This document shows positions 22,058 through 34,910 of a stretch of DNA of 64,000 nt, piece by piece. This stretch comes from Erythrophleum ivorense (taxonomy: Eukaryota > Streptophyta > Magnoliopsida > Fabales > Fabaceae). The translations under genes and the position numbers were made by a program. The notes under the pieces were generated by a model. It ran no database searches and was not told the origin of the DNA. It worked only from the letters and a program-made list of their open reading frames with translations. Where the stretch lies: positions 462,709-526,708 of the forward strand of contig JAIUCV010000577.1 of the NCBI GenBank assembly GCA_026724425.1, given 5' to 3'. Within the stretch, counting starts at the first letter, position 1, and each line of letters begins with the position of its first letter.

Positions 22058-25000
22058 TGTAAAATCTAGTCCTTTATAAACGACATAAATAAGTTAGTTA
22101 TAAAAGGAATTCCCCTAAATAGAAAGATTTGAGACCAAATAAAATTAAGAGAAAATTCTAAATAATAGACAATGAGGATATAAGGTTTAAGACGCCAAAA
22201 AATCAAAGTCAGAGTAGCTAAATAAAATCTGACGAAAATCAGTGGCATTTTCATAATTTTGGGTGCTTTTTAGAAAACTTAAAAGAGGGATCTTTAAATG
22301 AAAAAAATTGAGTTTCTCAGGGTCCTCAGAGGCCTTAAAAACCATAAGAACCGCTAGAATGGTTTAAACTCCTCCAATTTACATTTTAGAGTATCAGTTG
22401 ACTCGAACTTTAAGCGAATCTAATTTAGATGAAACCAAAGGCATTTTATGAATTAAAGGATCTAAAATTTATGATGGAAAAGACGATTTTAAAAAAGGAG
22501 TTAAAATGAGCTTAAACGGAGCAAACAGGCACTTAAGGACAAAATTGTCATTTTGAAAAATTGTAAAAGAGACTTCTCAAGTAAGATTACACCTCATCAT
22601 CTTCTCCAAGCTTCCATTTTCAGAATTTTAGAGAGTTATGGTGTGACATTAATGGGAGAGAGAGAGAGAAGAAGTTCAAGCTCTTGTTTAGGTTAGTAAA
22701 TGGCCTCGTTTCATCCTGTACTAGTTAGGAAAGTTATTCCTCTCTCCAAGAGCTCTCTAATAGTGGTTTTCTTTTCTTGAGAACTTGAAGATTTAGGTTT
22801 GACCCAAGCCAAAAAAGAATTCTTTTCAAGAAATCAAGTGGTGAAAAATAATCTACGTGAAGAGAACTTTGTTTGAAGGTAAGATTTTACTTGAAATACT
22901 TGTAAAATCTTATATTTTCAAGTAATTTAAGCTTTGGCCTAGAGAGAGAAAGTGAGGAAGAGATTTCTTTTTCATGTGTTCTTGATGGAACCAAGTGTTA
23001 TGGAGTGTGAGGATTAACAATATATAACTAGAATTGAAAAGGAAGCTTTATAATGCAAGTTATAAAATTTAGGGATTTGGTTGTACCTTGGCAAATATGA
23101 AACTTTCTAATGATAATTTAATTTGTCTAAGAGTATGAATGAGTTCTCAAGACACTTAGGAAGCCTCACATATACCATTTCTCTAAAGGAAATGAAGTAA
23201 ACTCCATGGGTGCACAAGATAAGGGGGTGTCTTGGCCAAAATAGAACCATGTACCTAGGGAGTATTTTAAATTGTTCTAAGGCTAGAAAGGGACTAAATA
23301 TGATAGATGAACATCAAAAGAAGCCTTGGAATAAAATTAGAAAGCACGGATTGTGAGATAGAGGTATAGGCTTCATAATGAGACATAAAGAAGCAATTTA
23401 TAGTTAGGCTCCTTAAAATGAAATTGTGATGACTCCAAGTAGTCTAAATGGAGTTAAGAGACTTATATTAAGGGAGAAAATGGAGCCAAGATCATGAATT
23501 CCCTTAGTTACGTCATTAAGTCTTATATAGAACCATAATTGAGTCTTAAAACAAAGTAAGCTTCCATAGAGTTGTATAAGGCTTAAGCTTATACCTATGA
23601 GTGATTCATGTCTCATTTGATGTGTTTAGGCTAAGAGAATCAAGTACCACTTAATTACATGAGCTTGGCTGAAATGGGGAAGAAGAATTCAAGAAAAAAA
23701 TGTTGTGTTTTTGCTCCAAGGTAGCTCTCTAACCTTTTTCACATGCATGGCTTGGATATGTGCTTGTCTTTGAGTGATGGTATGTATGTTTGAACTATGA
23801 AATATATTTTTAGCTATTGCTTACTTGCTATGGTACCATTATATATCTTGAAATAAGTTTATGAATGTGTTTTGGCTTAAATGAGTATGGTTAAGTCAAA
23901 AGTTCCTTAGTGTGGATGAGGATGAGCCAAAAGTCTCTAGAATTGGGTGAGACAAAGCCAAAATCTCAAGAAGATTGAGGTTTAGTCAAAAGTCCCTTGA
24001 AAATGGATGAAGAAAATCCAAAAGTCCTTAGAATGTTGGGTGAGGCTAGACCAATGCTCTTGAAAGCCTATGTTTAATATGTATGAGCTCACATGACCAA
24101 GAAAATGTTTTATGTATATTCGTGAGAAGCTTGTATGACATGCATGCATTCTTTGACATGTATATACATTCATTATGTATGTTTGAAAGGGTATGGAGTT
24201 ATTGAGATTCTTTGAATCTCACTTTTCCCTCTTTTTCATCTAACCATGCCTAAGTGATGCTCAAGGAAGCAAAAATGGAAGCCAAGGAGCATGATATGTA
24301 AAAATTTGATAATAGAATAGTTTCTAACGTAATGTAATGTCAAAGTATGTATATTTGAGTAGTTTATAGCATATAAACCATTGAGCATGTGTAAAAGTAT
24401 ATGAATATCATGTATGAATGGAAGTTGGAACTAAATGTTTGCTTATATGAGTCTTTGCCACCCCTGAGCCTTTATGTGCATGTGTATAAATGTATGTGGT
24501 ATGGTGAGATTGAGCTCTATGATGATTTGAACCATTTGGCATGCTTTCCTTGGCTATGTTTATGCTTTTGGACATGCTCAAGTGGTTGTGGAAAGATGAG
24601 AAGAGCATTTGGTACATATGGACTTCAAATTTGATCAAATCTTGAGCTAAACCAAAGTTTGACTAAATGGATGAGTTTTTGTATAAAATTTGGCTAGCAA
24701 TTAGGTCTCATCTAGATATTTTCACAGAGCTAAAAATAACTTAATTTAGAGCTCTATAGAATTTATTATGATTTTTCAAAGTTGGCCAAATTATGTAGAA
24801 ATGATATGTGCACTGTTTATATGGTTAGTTTATATTTCTATGTCACACATAGGCCAAATGAAGTCCAATGCCTATAAAATTTTACAAGAATAAACTAGAC
24901 ATACTAATATTTCCATAGCCACTAAGAGCACCTTATTTAGAGCTCTGTAAAGGGAAAACCAAAATTTTGAAGTTGCATGATAGTACAAATTATGTAGCTT

Positions 25001-25462
25001 GACCTTTGGTATTGTTCCATTGTTTTTCATAGGTTAAAGACATTACATTGGTCTACAATTATTTTTAGTCATTAGTTAACATCTAGAGATTTCTAGAATA
25101 GTATAGTTTGCTTGATTTTGATTTTTTTAGAATTAGTTATGAATTTTCAATTTTTATATCAGAAATCTAGCATGCCAACCTGAGACCAAAACTTGATTTT
25201 TCTGATATATGGCTTCAAACCCGAAATGAATGAGACCAAATGTGATGTTTATAACTTGATTGGATATGTTATGGATAATAAATGATATTGATGAGTTCAT
25301 GTGGTCCCTAAAGCTATGAATCACGTATGTGGCCTCCCAATTATGCAATTCTCTATGTATAATACCATATATTTTCTTACAAGTCTCATCCAATATGCAT
25401 GATATGTGTTGAGATAGCTTGTGGGACTATTATGTGAGAGCTATGAAGTTGAGGCATTACCA
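22058..25462 (+). mobile_element. Solo LTR, family LTR-B, copy 2
   Basis: About 3.4 kb, starting TGTAAAATCTAGTCC directly after outer integrase sequence and ending near GAGGCATTACCA. Downstream, integrase resumes with IKLIKKKLLAVQSRQKSYADKRR. It is homologous throughout to the other LTR-B copies (for example the GCCAAAAGTCTCTAG-type repeats near 23925). The right boundary is eroded and no target duplication can be recognised, so the end is accurate only to about 10 bp. Open frames inside (22066-22254, 24401-24634 and others) have no coding support. Confidence 0.85.
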
Positions 25463-25975
25463 CCTATCCAATAAAACTAATTAAGAAGAAGTTGTTAGCT
25501 GTCCAGAGTAGGCAGAAAAGTTATGCCGATAAGAGAAGGAGGCCTTTAGAATTTGAGGTAGGAGACCACATATTCCTTAAGGTTATTCCGGTGACGGGCA
25601 TAGGATGGTCTATCAAGTCAAGAAAACTCAATCCTTGTTACCTTGGTCCTTTTCAAATCCTTGAGCAAATAACACCCATAGCCTATAAAGTGGCTTTACC
25701 CCCAAATTTGGCCTAATTGCATGATGTGTTCATATATCCTAGTTGAAAAAGTATCACTCAAACCCTTCACATGTCATTGAGCATGAGAATGTGCATCCAC
25801 AAGATAGCTTGACTTATGTGGTTGAGCCAGAAAGGATAATGGACTCGAAGGTCAAACTACTATGTAATAAGGACATCTTCTTAGTAAAAGTGGTATGAAA
25901 GGGTTTTTCTTCAGATAAAGCTACTTGGGAAATGGAAGAGGCAATGAGGAAGGATTATCCAGCACTCTTTGATTA
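25463..25975 (+). pseudogene. Outer chromovirus integrase C-terminus, GPF module and chromodomain-like tail
   Basis: It continues the interrupted integrase: SRQKSYADKRRRPLEFEVGDHIF, then YLGPFQILEQITPIAYKVALPP (the GPY/F module). After one shift comes VVEPERIMDSKVKLLCNKDIF, a Trp-to-stop change, then GFSSDKATWEMEEAMRKDYPALF. This last block has the form of a degenerate chromodomain, the part of chromoviral integrases thought to steer insertion to heterochromatin. Stop at about 25973. Confidence 0.82.
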
Positions 25976-26007
25976 AGGAATGTCTAATTTTAAAGATAAA
26001 ATTCCAT

Positions 26008-26021
26008 AAAAAAGGGGAGAA
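26008..26021 (+). promoter_or_regulatory. Polypurine tract of the outer chromovirus
   Basis: AAAAAAGGGGAGAA immediately precedes the TGTAGCACCC start of the 3' LTR and marks plus-strand priming. Confidence 0.85.
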
Positions 26022-28913
26022 TGTAGCACCCTAAAATTTATTAAGAGTAATTATAGGCAATTCAAGAAATATTATGAGGATAATTAGGCAAATTATGGGA
26101 AATAGAAATTTATGGAGAAATAAATTATTAATGTGAATTTAAAATTCAATTGGATTATAAATTTAATCTAGGCCTATAACTAATTTAAACATGTTTAGAA
26201 TAAAGATTTATGGAGAACCAACTTCATTTTGAAAGGCTTAGCCTAAAGGAACCCACTTAACATTGGCCTAACTTAATTCTTAGAAGCCTAAAACTAAAAA
26301 AAATAGGCCCAAGTGAGACATGGACCCATTTACCCCAGCCTAATAAACTAATTTTGGAACCTACTTAGAAGATGGGCTTTTGGGTTAGCTCAAAGCCTAT
26401 CTAAAATCCTAAAAACTCTTTTACCCTTGCCTTATCCTATAGAACCACAACAAACTTAAGAGGAAATTCAGAGGTCCAAAGGAGGCTAGGGTTCCTTCAG
26501 CACATTTCCACTATTTCTCCCTTTTAGAGCAAGATTTAGCTAAGGTAATCTATATGAAAATTGTTTCTCTCACTCTCTTCTACAATTTAACCTGAATAGC
26601 TTTTGGTTTAGTGGATTTTTATTTTCTTCCCAACTGTGAAATAGTTTTTTTGGTGGTTTCATGATTGATTTTTGGAGGTTAAGGATATGAGGGTTATTAG
26701 GTAAGCATCCTTCCCCTATTTTAATGCATTTACTATTGGCTAGAGACCTTAATAGCTGATTTATGATATGGACTTTGTTTCTATACAAAAATATCCATAA
26801 TTTAGGGTGTTATTTTGAAGTTTCTAGTATGAGGAAGACCAAATTCGAATTTAGAGTCTCTTGGTAGCTGGATAAAGGTTCTTCAGGTTGTTTATAATGA
26901 TTGGATGCTATGGTGTATGATTTATGTTGTAATGAGCATATGAGAATATGCTTTGATTTGATATAGGACTTTTAGATTATGGAGATATATCTTTGGCTTC
27001 AAAACTTAACTCAATTAAGTGAGGTACCCGAGGTTAATTTTTAATTCCTTACATATGTCCACTTTAATCTTATATCTGCTATATATGTATGGTTTTGAAT
27101 GTTAAATGATTGGTTGGCTATTTGAATTATTGGGTTTAGACCCTGTATGAGTCCATGGTGGAGTTATGGTGCAGCTGCCACCCTGCATTGTGCTTCAATT
27201 GGGCACTGGGTTGTGATGAGACCCTTGAATGCACTAAGCTCAGATTGTGCTCAATAAGGAGTTGGCAATGTGGACGAACCTTTCCTGATATTATTAGCCT
27301 TTAACATGTTGTATGTGATTGCTAGTATGGGATAGTAGTCACAAGTAGCTCAACTATTTCATTTACTGATATGATGGATATTTCTTATGCTTATCTAATT
27401 AAACTGCACATATGTTGATTAATTTGGTACATATGAATGGAATTTCTTTTTCGGTTACTGAGATTCACATCTCACCCTATTTTATGGGCTAACAATTTTA
27501 AGTGAAGGCTCCTTAGTTAAGGATAAAAGAAAGCAAGTGGATGAACATCCATAAGCTGAGGTCATGTGTGGAAAACTCTACACTCGAGATAACTTGAATT
27601 AGAATATATGCTAATTCTTGTGGTTTATTTTATATAGCATCATCATGTATTCATATTGCCAAGTGTATGTATTTTGTGTTTTGTAATCAATGGTGTAGTT
27701 AATAGAAGGATAGACCTTGCAGTAGTTGAAATATGATGCATGTACTCAATTATTATCTAATATGGAACCTTGCCAATATAGAAATATGGCTTGTCACTTG
27801 AGAGTATATGTATGTATCACTATAAATGATGATCTTAGGTTATTGTTGCATGAAACCTCTGTTGGATTATACATTTGGATGATGTTATAAGTGGCTTTTG
27901 TATTTTTATTATCAAAATTCCTTAATTCGCTGATGTATGGTAGGTAGATGAGTTTGCATCAACACTTAAGTCTCAAAATGGTTACGATAGGTATGCTGAG
28001 TAAATTAGGTGGTTGGATGCTATTAAAACCTTACAAATTAAGGTAGAATGATCTTAGAATACTACTAGAGGGAGAGCTATGGTGTTTAGGATGAAAATTA
28101 GAGAGTTTAGATTCAGAATAGGATTGAGCCATAGCCAAAATTAGGTAAGTTGCAGCTAAAGCTCTTTCAGAGGCTAGGAGCATCGTGGTGCGAGATGTCT
28201 CACCGCAGCATAGGGTAAAATTTTCTCCTAAGAGTCAAACAAAATCAAGCTTTACTGTGGTGCAAGACTCTTAGTCGCAACACAACTTAAGGGAAATAGA
28301 GTGGTAGGGTTCTAGAGAGCAACTTTATTGTGGCAGGAGGAAAACTCACCGCAGTGAGAATCGAGGAGAGCAAAGATAGTGTTCTAGTAGATCACCTCAC
28401 TATGGAGCAAAGGAAGCTTGTTATGGCACAGAAGGCTTGGGTTGCAGTGAAGAACATGTGTTTTTGGTGTTAAGCTCCAATAGCCATTAAAGTCATGACG
28501 CAGGTATACCATGTCATGACGTAAGTTCACAAACTTAGTTTTTAGGTTCTAGTTGCCAACTTAGCCGTGGCGAGGAGTGTATAGGTCATGGCCTAAATCT
28601 CCAAACTCTTTTATGCAAAAGCCTTGGCTTACACTATAGTAATGTTTTATATTGACTTAGAAACTAATGCAAATGAGTTTTATGACTCTTATTATGAAAT
28701 ATGGATGGAATTAAGATCTTATAGGAGAATTTTAATACCCTTCGTTATGAATTTCATTGCTTACCCATTTGGCGATTAGAAAAAATTGGAAAGGTTCAAA
28801 TTTTCCTAGGATTTCATCTATTAATGAGCTATTAATAATGCTTAACCTAAAGTATGAGCATTTAAAAGGTTAATCAAGTTTAATTAATGTGCTTAGTAGT
28901 TAGGGTTGTTATA
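26022..28913 (+). repeat. 3' LTR of the outer chromovirus (family LTR-A)
   Basis: 2892 bp, from TGTAGCACCC to TTGTTATA (TTGTTACA in the second copy). It is homologous end to end with the solo LTR at 48670-51565. A TATA-like CCTATAGAACC lies about 420 bp in. The 3' part (28130-28600) carries degenerate palindromes of the type CTCACCGCAGTGAG. No 5' partner is in the window. Confidence 0.9.
28130..28600 (+). repeat. Degenerate CG-rich palindrome array in LTR-A
   Basis: Within the 3' LTR, short motifs such as CTCACCGCAGTGAG (near 28344), CGTGGTGCGAG, CTCACCGCAGC and GCCGTGGCGAG recur. They look like decayed copies of palindromes whose CpGs changed to TpG or CpA. The same zone in the second LTR-A copy (about 50870-51240) has further decayed versions. 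Confidence 0.45.
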
Positions 28914-31900
28914 AATAGTCACTACTAAATCTATATATTTAGTGGCGACATTATCCTTGTCGCCACAAAATCTATACATTTAGTGGCGACATTAGTGGTG
29001 ACTATATGGACACTTTTAGTAATGACGATATGTTGCAGGTGAAAAGGAATTAGTGACATAGTCACCCTCACCACTAAATATATTTAGTGGTGCCCTATTG
29101 CGTGAGTAAAAGATTGTATTTAGTGACAATATTAAGGTTCCCACTAAATATGTATATTTAGTGGCGACATTATTTGTTATTGTAAGTACACCTTTAGTGA
29201 CAACAATTAGTTGTTGCTAAAGATATTTAATTTAATGCCTTAGCTCCCTAGTATTTATTTTATATCTTATAGGCTTATTGTTATACATTTTCATGAGAAT
29301 CGCACATATAATAGCAAAAATTTACGTAACGGAAAGCTCAATTAATTCATTTTATGCTTTAAGGACCATGTGAGATCATCAATATCATTTTTCATCCATA
29401 ACATATCCATCCATATTAGAAACATCACATTTCATTTCATAAATCACGAATTTTGGACCACACAACACAAATACCAGATTTTTGCTCTTGGGTTTGCTGT
29501 CTCAAATTTCTGATATGAACTTTGAAAATTCATAATTAATTCTAGAAAATTGAAATCATGCATATGATATCTTTCTGAAAAGCTCTAGATGTTAACTAAT
29601 TATAAAAATAATTCCATACTAAGATAATAGCATTTAATGCACAAAAAGCAATAGAACAAAGTTTGTTCTTGGACAACTCCAAGACTTGAAACTTCAAAAA
29701 TTTGTTTCTCCCTTTACAGAGCTCCAAATGAGGTGCTCTTAGTGGCTATGGAAAGTTTATAATGTCTAATTTATTCTTATAAAATTTAATAAGTATTAGA
29801 CTTCACTTGACCCACAAGTGACACAAAGATATAAACTGACCATATGAACGTAACTTTGTTAATTATGCATAATTTGGTCAACTTTGAAAAATCATAATAA
29901 ATTCTCAAGAGCTCTAAATTGAGTGCTCTTTATCTTTGTGAAAAGCTTTAGATGATACCTATTGGCTGGCCAAATTTCATGTAGTAACTTATCCATTTGG
30001 TTAGACTTGGTTTAGCTGAAGAAATGGTCAATTTTGAAATCCATAATGGGTTCATAAGGCACCGAAAGACTTTCTTAACATTCCATAACCATTTGGGCAC
30101 ATCCAAAAGCATGATTACAGCATATGGAAGCATGCCAAATGGTTTAAATAATCATGGAGCCCATTCTTACATTGCCACTTGCATTTATACACATAGACAT
30201 AATAGCATATGGGTGGCATGTATTCATTCATTTGGTTCCAAAATGGATACATATATCATATTTACATACATTTGAACATGTTCAAAGGTCTAAATCATAT
30301 ATATATATATATATCATATGGTTACAATTCTTGACATCAAAATACTATTAAAAAGCCTATTTCTTTACTTCATTGTCAAAGTCTTAACCTGCAAGATGGT
30401 TGGCCTCCATTTCTTGGTGCACTTGGTTCACCTATACATAATTAGACATATGTGGGGGAAAAGTGAGATTCCAAGAATTCTAATAGCTCTTTACCCTTTC
30501 AAACATATATAATGGATGCAAATTCATGTCAAAGAATTCATGTATGACATTTAAGCTACTAATGAACATATATAAAGCATTTTCCTTGTCATATGAACTT
30601 ATGCATATCAAATTTAGGCTCTCAAAGGCATTAGTCTAGCCTTACCCAACTTTCTCAGGACTTTTGGATTTGCCTCGCCCACTTTTAAGGGACTTTTGAC
30701 TTAGCCTCATTTTTTTTGAGACTTTTGGCTTTGTCTCACCCATTCTTAGGGACTTTTGGCTCATTCTCACCCATACTAAGGGACTTTTGGTATAACCAAA
30801 CCCATTCAAGCCACTTTGCATTTATGAACTTTCAAAAAATATAATAGTACCATAACATGTAAGTAATGGCTAGAAACATTTCTCATAGTTTAAACATACA
30901 CATAAGCACTCAAAGACAAGTAAACATCTAAACAATGCATGTGAGAAAGTTTATAGAGGTACCTTGAAACAAGAATATAAACTTTTCTCTTTAATTCTTC
31001 TTCCCCTTTTTGACCAAGCACATGCTACTAGGTGGCACTTGATTCTTTTAGCCTAGACACACCAAATGAGACATATTTCAATCATTGGAACAAACTTTAT
31101 CTTCTCACAAACTCTATGTAAAGCTACTTTGTTCTAAGATACAACTATGGTTCCATATAAGACACAATAAAATAACTATCAGAATTCATAATCTTGGCTC
31201 TAATTTTTCTTTCTATTTAAGTCTCTTGACTCCATTTAGACTCCTTAGAGTCATCATAAATTCAATTCAAGAAGCCTAGATACAAATTACTTCTTTATGT
31301 CTTAAAATGGAGCCTACACCTCCATCTCACAAACCATGCTTCTTAAATTTATTTCAATGCTTCCTTTGATGTTTACTAGTCATATTTAGTCCCTTTCTAG
31401 CGTTAGAAGAAATTAAAACTCTCCCTAGGTATTCAGAGAGCTCTTGGCCGAGACATGAGCATACTTAAGGACCCATGGACTTTTACAAATTTTCTTTAAG
31501 GAGTTGGCACATTGAGGCTTCGTAGGTGTCTTGAGAGCCCATACACACTCTTAAACAACTTAAATTACTACTAGAAAGTCTCATATTTGCCAAGATGCAA
31601 CTAAATCCTTAGGTTTTGTAACTTGATTTCTAATGCTTCTTATTCAATTCTAATTGCATATTCTTGTTTCCCACAATCTAAAACATATGTTTCTTCCTTA
31701 GTTTTGGTTAGAACTTAATCCCTCTTAGGTACTCCATAGTCGGTCGAAACTTACTCAAGGAAGAACAATCAAAGAGATGCAAGGAAAGCCATGGTTCTTA
31801 CCTTAGTTTCAAAGGTTTTCAAGAGCTCTTCCACTTACTTCAAGCTTCTCCTTCAAATTTTAATCTTCCCCTATTAAACCAGTCCCAAATCAGTTATGAA

Positions 31901-34241
31901 ACTCATAAGAAAAGAGAGGAGAAGGAGGAGAACAAGATTAATGAAGGAAGGAGCATGAAATTCCATGGTTTTCTTACCTTTTGTAACACCATAAATCTCT
32001 AGCTCATCTTACTTCATTTCTAAGTTCACTTCCTTGGATCATATAAGCTTGCCAAAGAAAGTAATAAAAAATATTCATTTTAATTGCGTTATGTTGCGTA
32101 TAAAATTTTTGTTTCATGTCCCATGGACCATATGAAGTTATCCATCTCATTCTCATATTTAGATACACAAATAAAACTCATAAAAATCTCAAGAAGTACC
32201 TTAGAACTCGAGCTAATGAAGCATATGCATGAAAATAATGTGTGTAGCTTTGGACTGAAATTCTAGTTTTCTATCGTGAACTTTGAAAAATTATAACTAA
32301 TTTTAAAAAAATTGAAATCAAACAAACTATACCATTCTGGAAAGCCACAGATTTCTATTTTATGTTAAAAATAATTTAAAACCATAACAGGGACATCTAG
32401 CTATCGAAAATCAATAGAATAGTAACAAAGGTCACCTATTTTATTAGTACTATCCTTCAACTTCAAAAATTTATATCTTCCTGCTCAGATGTTTAATTGG
32501 GATGATCTTAATGGCCATAGAAAGCTTATCATATCTAGTTTATAACTGTAAAATTTCATGAGTATTAGACATCATTTGGCCCTCGAATGACACAACATAA
32601 GAAACTGACTATATGAACAATGCTTATATTAGTTCAGTAGAAAAATGCCAACTTTGAAAAATCATAATTAATTCCATAGAGCTCTAAATAATCTCATCTT
32701 TAGCTTCCCAAAAAGCTCTTGATGAGACCTATTAGAATGCCAACTTTCATGAGCAAATTCATTTATTTGGTCAAATCCTGACATTAGATTATAAAATGGT
32801 CATTTTTATGTCTCATAAGGGGTTCAAGAGGGTCAAATTTGGTTCCATAGCTCCCATGGCCACTTGAGCACGTGAGAAAGCACCAAAATGGTCTCCTAAA
32901 CTTGTCTCAAAGATGTGCAAATCTAGATTTCATAAACTCACTATCCACCCTAAGATATACATAAGAGCACATATACTAGTTTTTGCCATTCAATGCCCAA
33001 AATGTGCTATATCATACATATGGCATTAAGTCTCATACATACATGATATATTTATATATTTACATATGTTCATGAATTCATACAACATATAAAACAATAG
33101 ATTACATCATATGCTACTCATATGGCTACATCATAGCAAATTTCCACACTTTGTTGTCAATCTTCTTCCTCTAGGCTTGGTGGCTTCCATTCCTTGGCTC
33201 ACTTGATCCACCTAGACATGTTAGACATGTGGGGAGGAAAAAATGAGATTCTAAGAATCTCAATAGCTCTTCTCCCTTTCAACCATACAAAAAGAATGCA
33301 AATCCATGTTTAAAAATGCATGCATGACTATCATAGAGTATGTAATCATTCAAGAAACATTCTTAGCATTCAAAGAGTCATACAAAACATACATAGGTCT
33401 GCCAAGCAAGTGGTTTAGCCTCATCCATTCTCTTCAAGGATTTTGGACTTGCCTCACCTTTTTTCTCAAAGACTTTGAACTAAGCCTTACTCTTAGGAGA
33501 CTCTAAACTTTGTCTTAATCATTTTTTAGGATTCTTGGCTAATCCTCACCATGGCTAGTGGGTTCTTGGCTTTACCACACTCAAGCAAACCAAAGCAAAG
33601 TCATAATATATCATTTGAATGCATAAAAATAACATCATGGTACCATGGCATATGAATACATGCTAGAACACTTTTTCATGGCTTAATGTAATATCCGGTT
33701 CTTCGAAAATGAGAGATGATATTATGTGACCATTAGAATGTATATTGAGCATGAAGTATGGTAACAGACCAAGTTAATTTAAGGGCTAAAATAACATTTC
33801 ATCACCTGGGTCTAAGATCTTGTAATCTATAGTGCAATTTCTGAGACCTTGTTGACAAGGTTTTCGCCAGCAAGTACAAGGTCTTCTTGTATAATGTGTT
33901 AAAGCTTGTGTGATCTAAAATTAGGTATGAAGGGCTTTTTAAATGAAAGTTTTAAATTCTTTAAGGTTCCCAGAGACTTTGAAAACTATGAGAAGGCCCG
34001 GGACAGTTAAAAGCCCCTTCGGTGGATGTTTTCTAACATCGGTTAACCCGAACTTTAACTGATTTGTTCAAGAAGGTTTTAGCTCAAATTTGAGTGATTC
34101 CAAAGGTATTTTACTAAATTAGGAACTTAAATTTTATAATAGAAAAGACATTTCTCAAAAAGGAGCTAAAACAAGTTAGAAATAAAAATGCTAAGAATGA
34201 AAGGCAAAATGAGAATTTTTGAAAAAGTCATTCTTAAACCC

Positions 34242-34255
34242 ATATATATATATAT
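34242..34255 (+). promoter_or_regulatory. TATA run of LTR-B copy 5
   Basis: ATATATATATATAT lies about 555 bp from the LTR start, at the same offset as in copies 1, 6 and 7, followed by a pyrimidine-rich possible start zone. Confidence 0.55.
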
Positions 34256-34795
34256 GAGGCGTTCTTATGCTCCCCTCATTTAGATCAACCAAACTTTATC
34301 CAAAAACCAGAGAAAGCTCAAGGGAAGGAGGCGTACAAGACTAAGGCAAAGGAGAAGGGAAATTTTAAAAAAAAAAGGTAAGAATTTGTTAGAATTTCCT
34401 AATCTTCTCCTCCTTTTCCCCTTTCTCCCTATGGTTTTCTTAGAGTTTTTGGTGCTATTTTAAGGTCAGACCAAGAGGGGAAAATTCGGATTTGAAGAAA
34501 AGAATCCAAAGAAAGTGAGAATTAAGTGAGAAAATAAGAAAAAATAAGGTAAATTTTCCATCCCATGGTAGCTACTTCTTCCCCTTTTTCTCCCTACTTC
34601 GCCCCATATATGTAGATGCAAGAGGGCTGGAATTTTGAGGGGAACCAAGGATGAAGTCTATGAATTTGAGGGGGGAAAGTAAGAATATGCAAAGAAATCT
34701 AAGTAAAAACTATGATTTTACAAGATAGAAAAGTTTAGATTTTAATTGCACCTTGAACTCTATTATGAACCCTAGCTATATTTTTTGATGTTTAA

Positions 34796-34910
34796 GTGTT
34801 CATATGAGTTCCTAAGACACCAAGAGAGCTTCCTACATAATTCTCCCACCATAGGAAGCAAGGAAACTCCATTGGTGTTCATATGAGTTCCTAAGACACC
34901 AAGAGAGCTT
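34796..34910 (+). repeat. Direct repeat of 36 bp, 79 bp apart, in LTR-B copy 5
   Basis: The block starting GTGTTCATATGAGTTCC occurs at 34796 and again at 34875 and is identical over about 36 bp. Related LTR copies show it once in this context, so it is a recent local duplication. Confidence 0.8.

Larger units (their letters stand above)
5345..28913 (+). mobile_element. Outer Ty3/gypsy chromovirus (Tekay-like), 5'-truncated and split by two insertions
   Basis: Domain order is gag (5345-5679 and 18703-19190), protease, RT, RNase H, integrase, GPF module, chromodomain-like tail, polypurine tract and a 2.9-kb 3' LTR. Gag is interrupted by the Athila-like element at 5680-18697; integrase is interrupted by LTR-B copy 2 (22058 to about 25462). 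The 5' LTR and start of gag are missing: sequence upstream of about 5345 is unrelated to LTR-A. Integrase with a chromodomain-like tail and very long LTRs is characteristic of Tekay/Del chromoviruses, which often sit in heterochromatin. All reading frames are broken by multiple stops and shifts, so it cannot move by itself. Lineage name is inferred. Confidence 0.85.

Noticed and set aside
22058..25462. A host gene in the 3.4 kb between integrase halves
   Set aside because: The sequence matches other LTR-B copies along its length and has no coding frame.
5345..28913. Endogenous pararetrovirus instead of an LTR retrotransposon
   Set aside because: Integrase with a GPF module, polypurine tracts and long LTRs are present; pararetroviruses lack integrase and LTRs.
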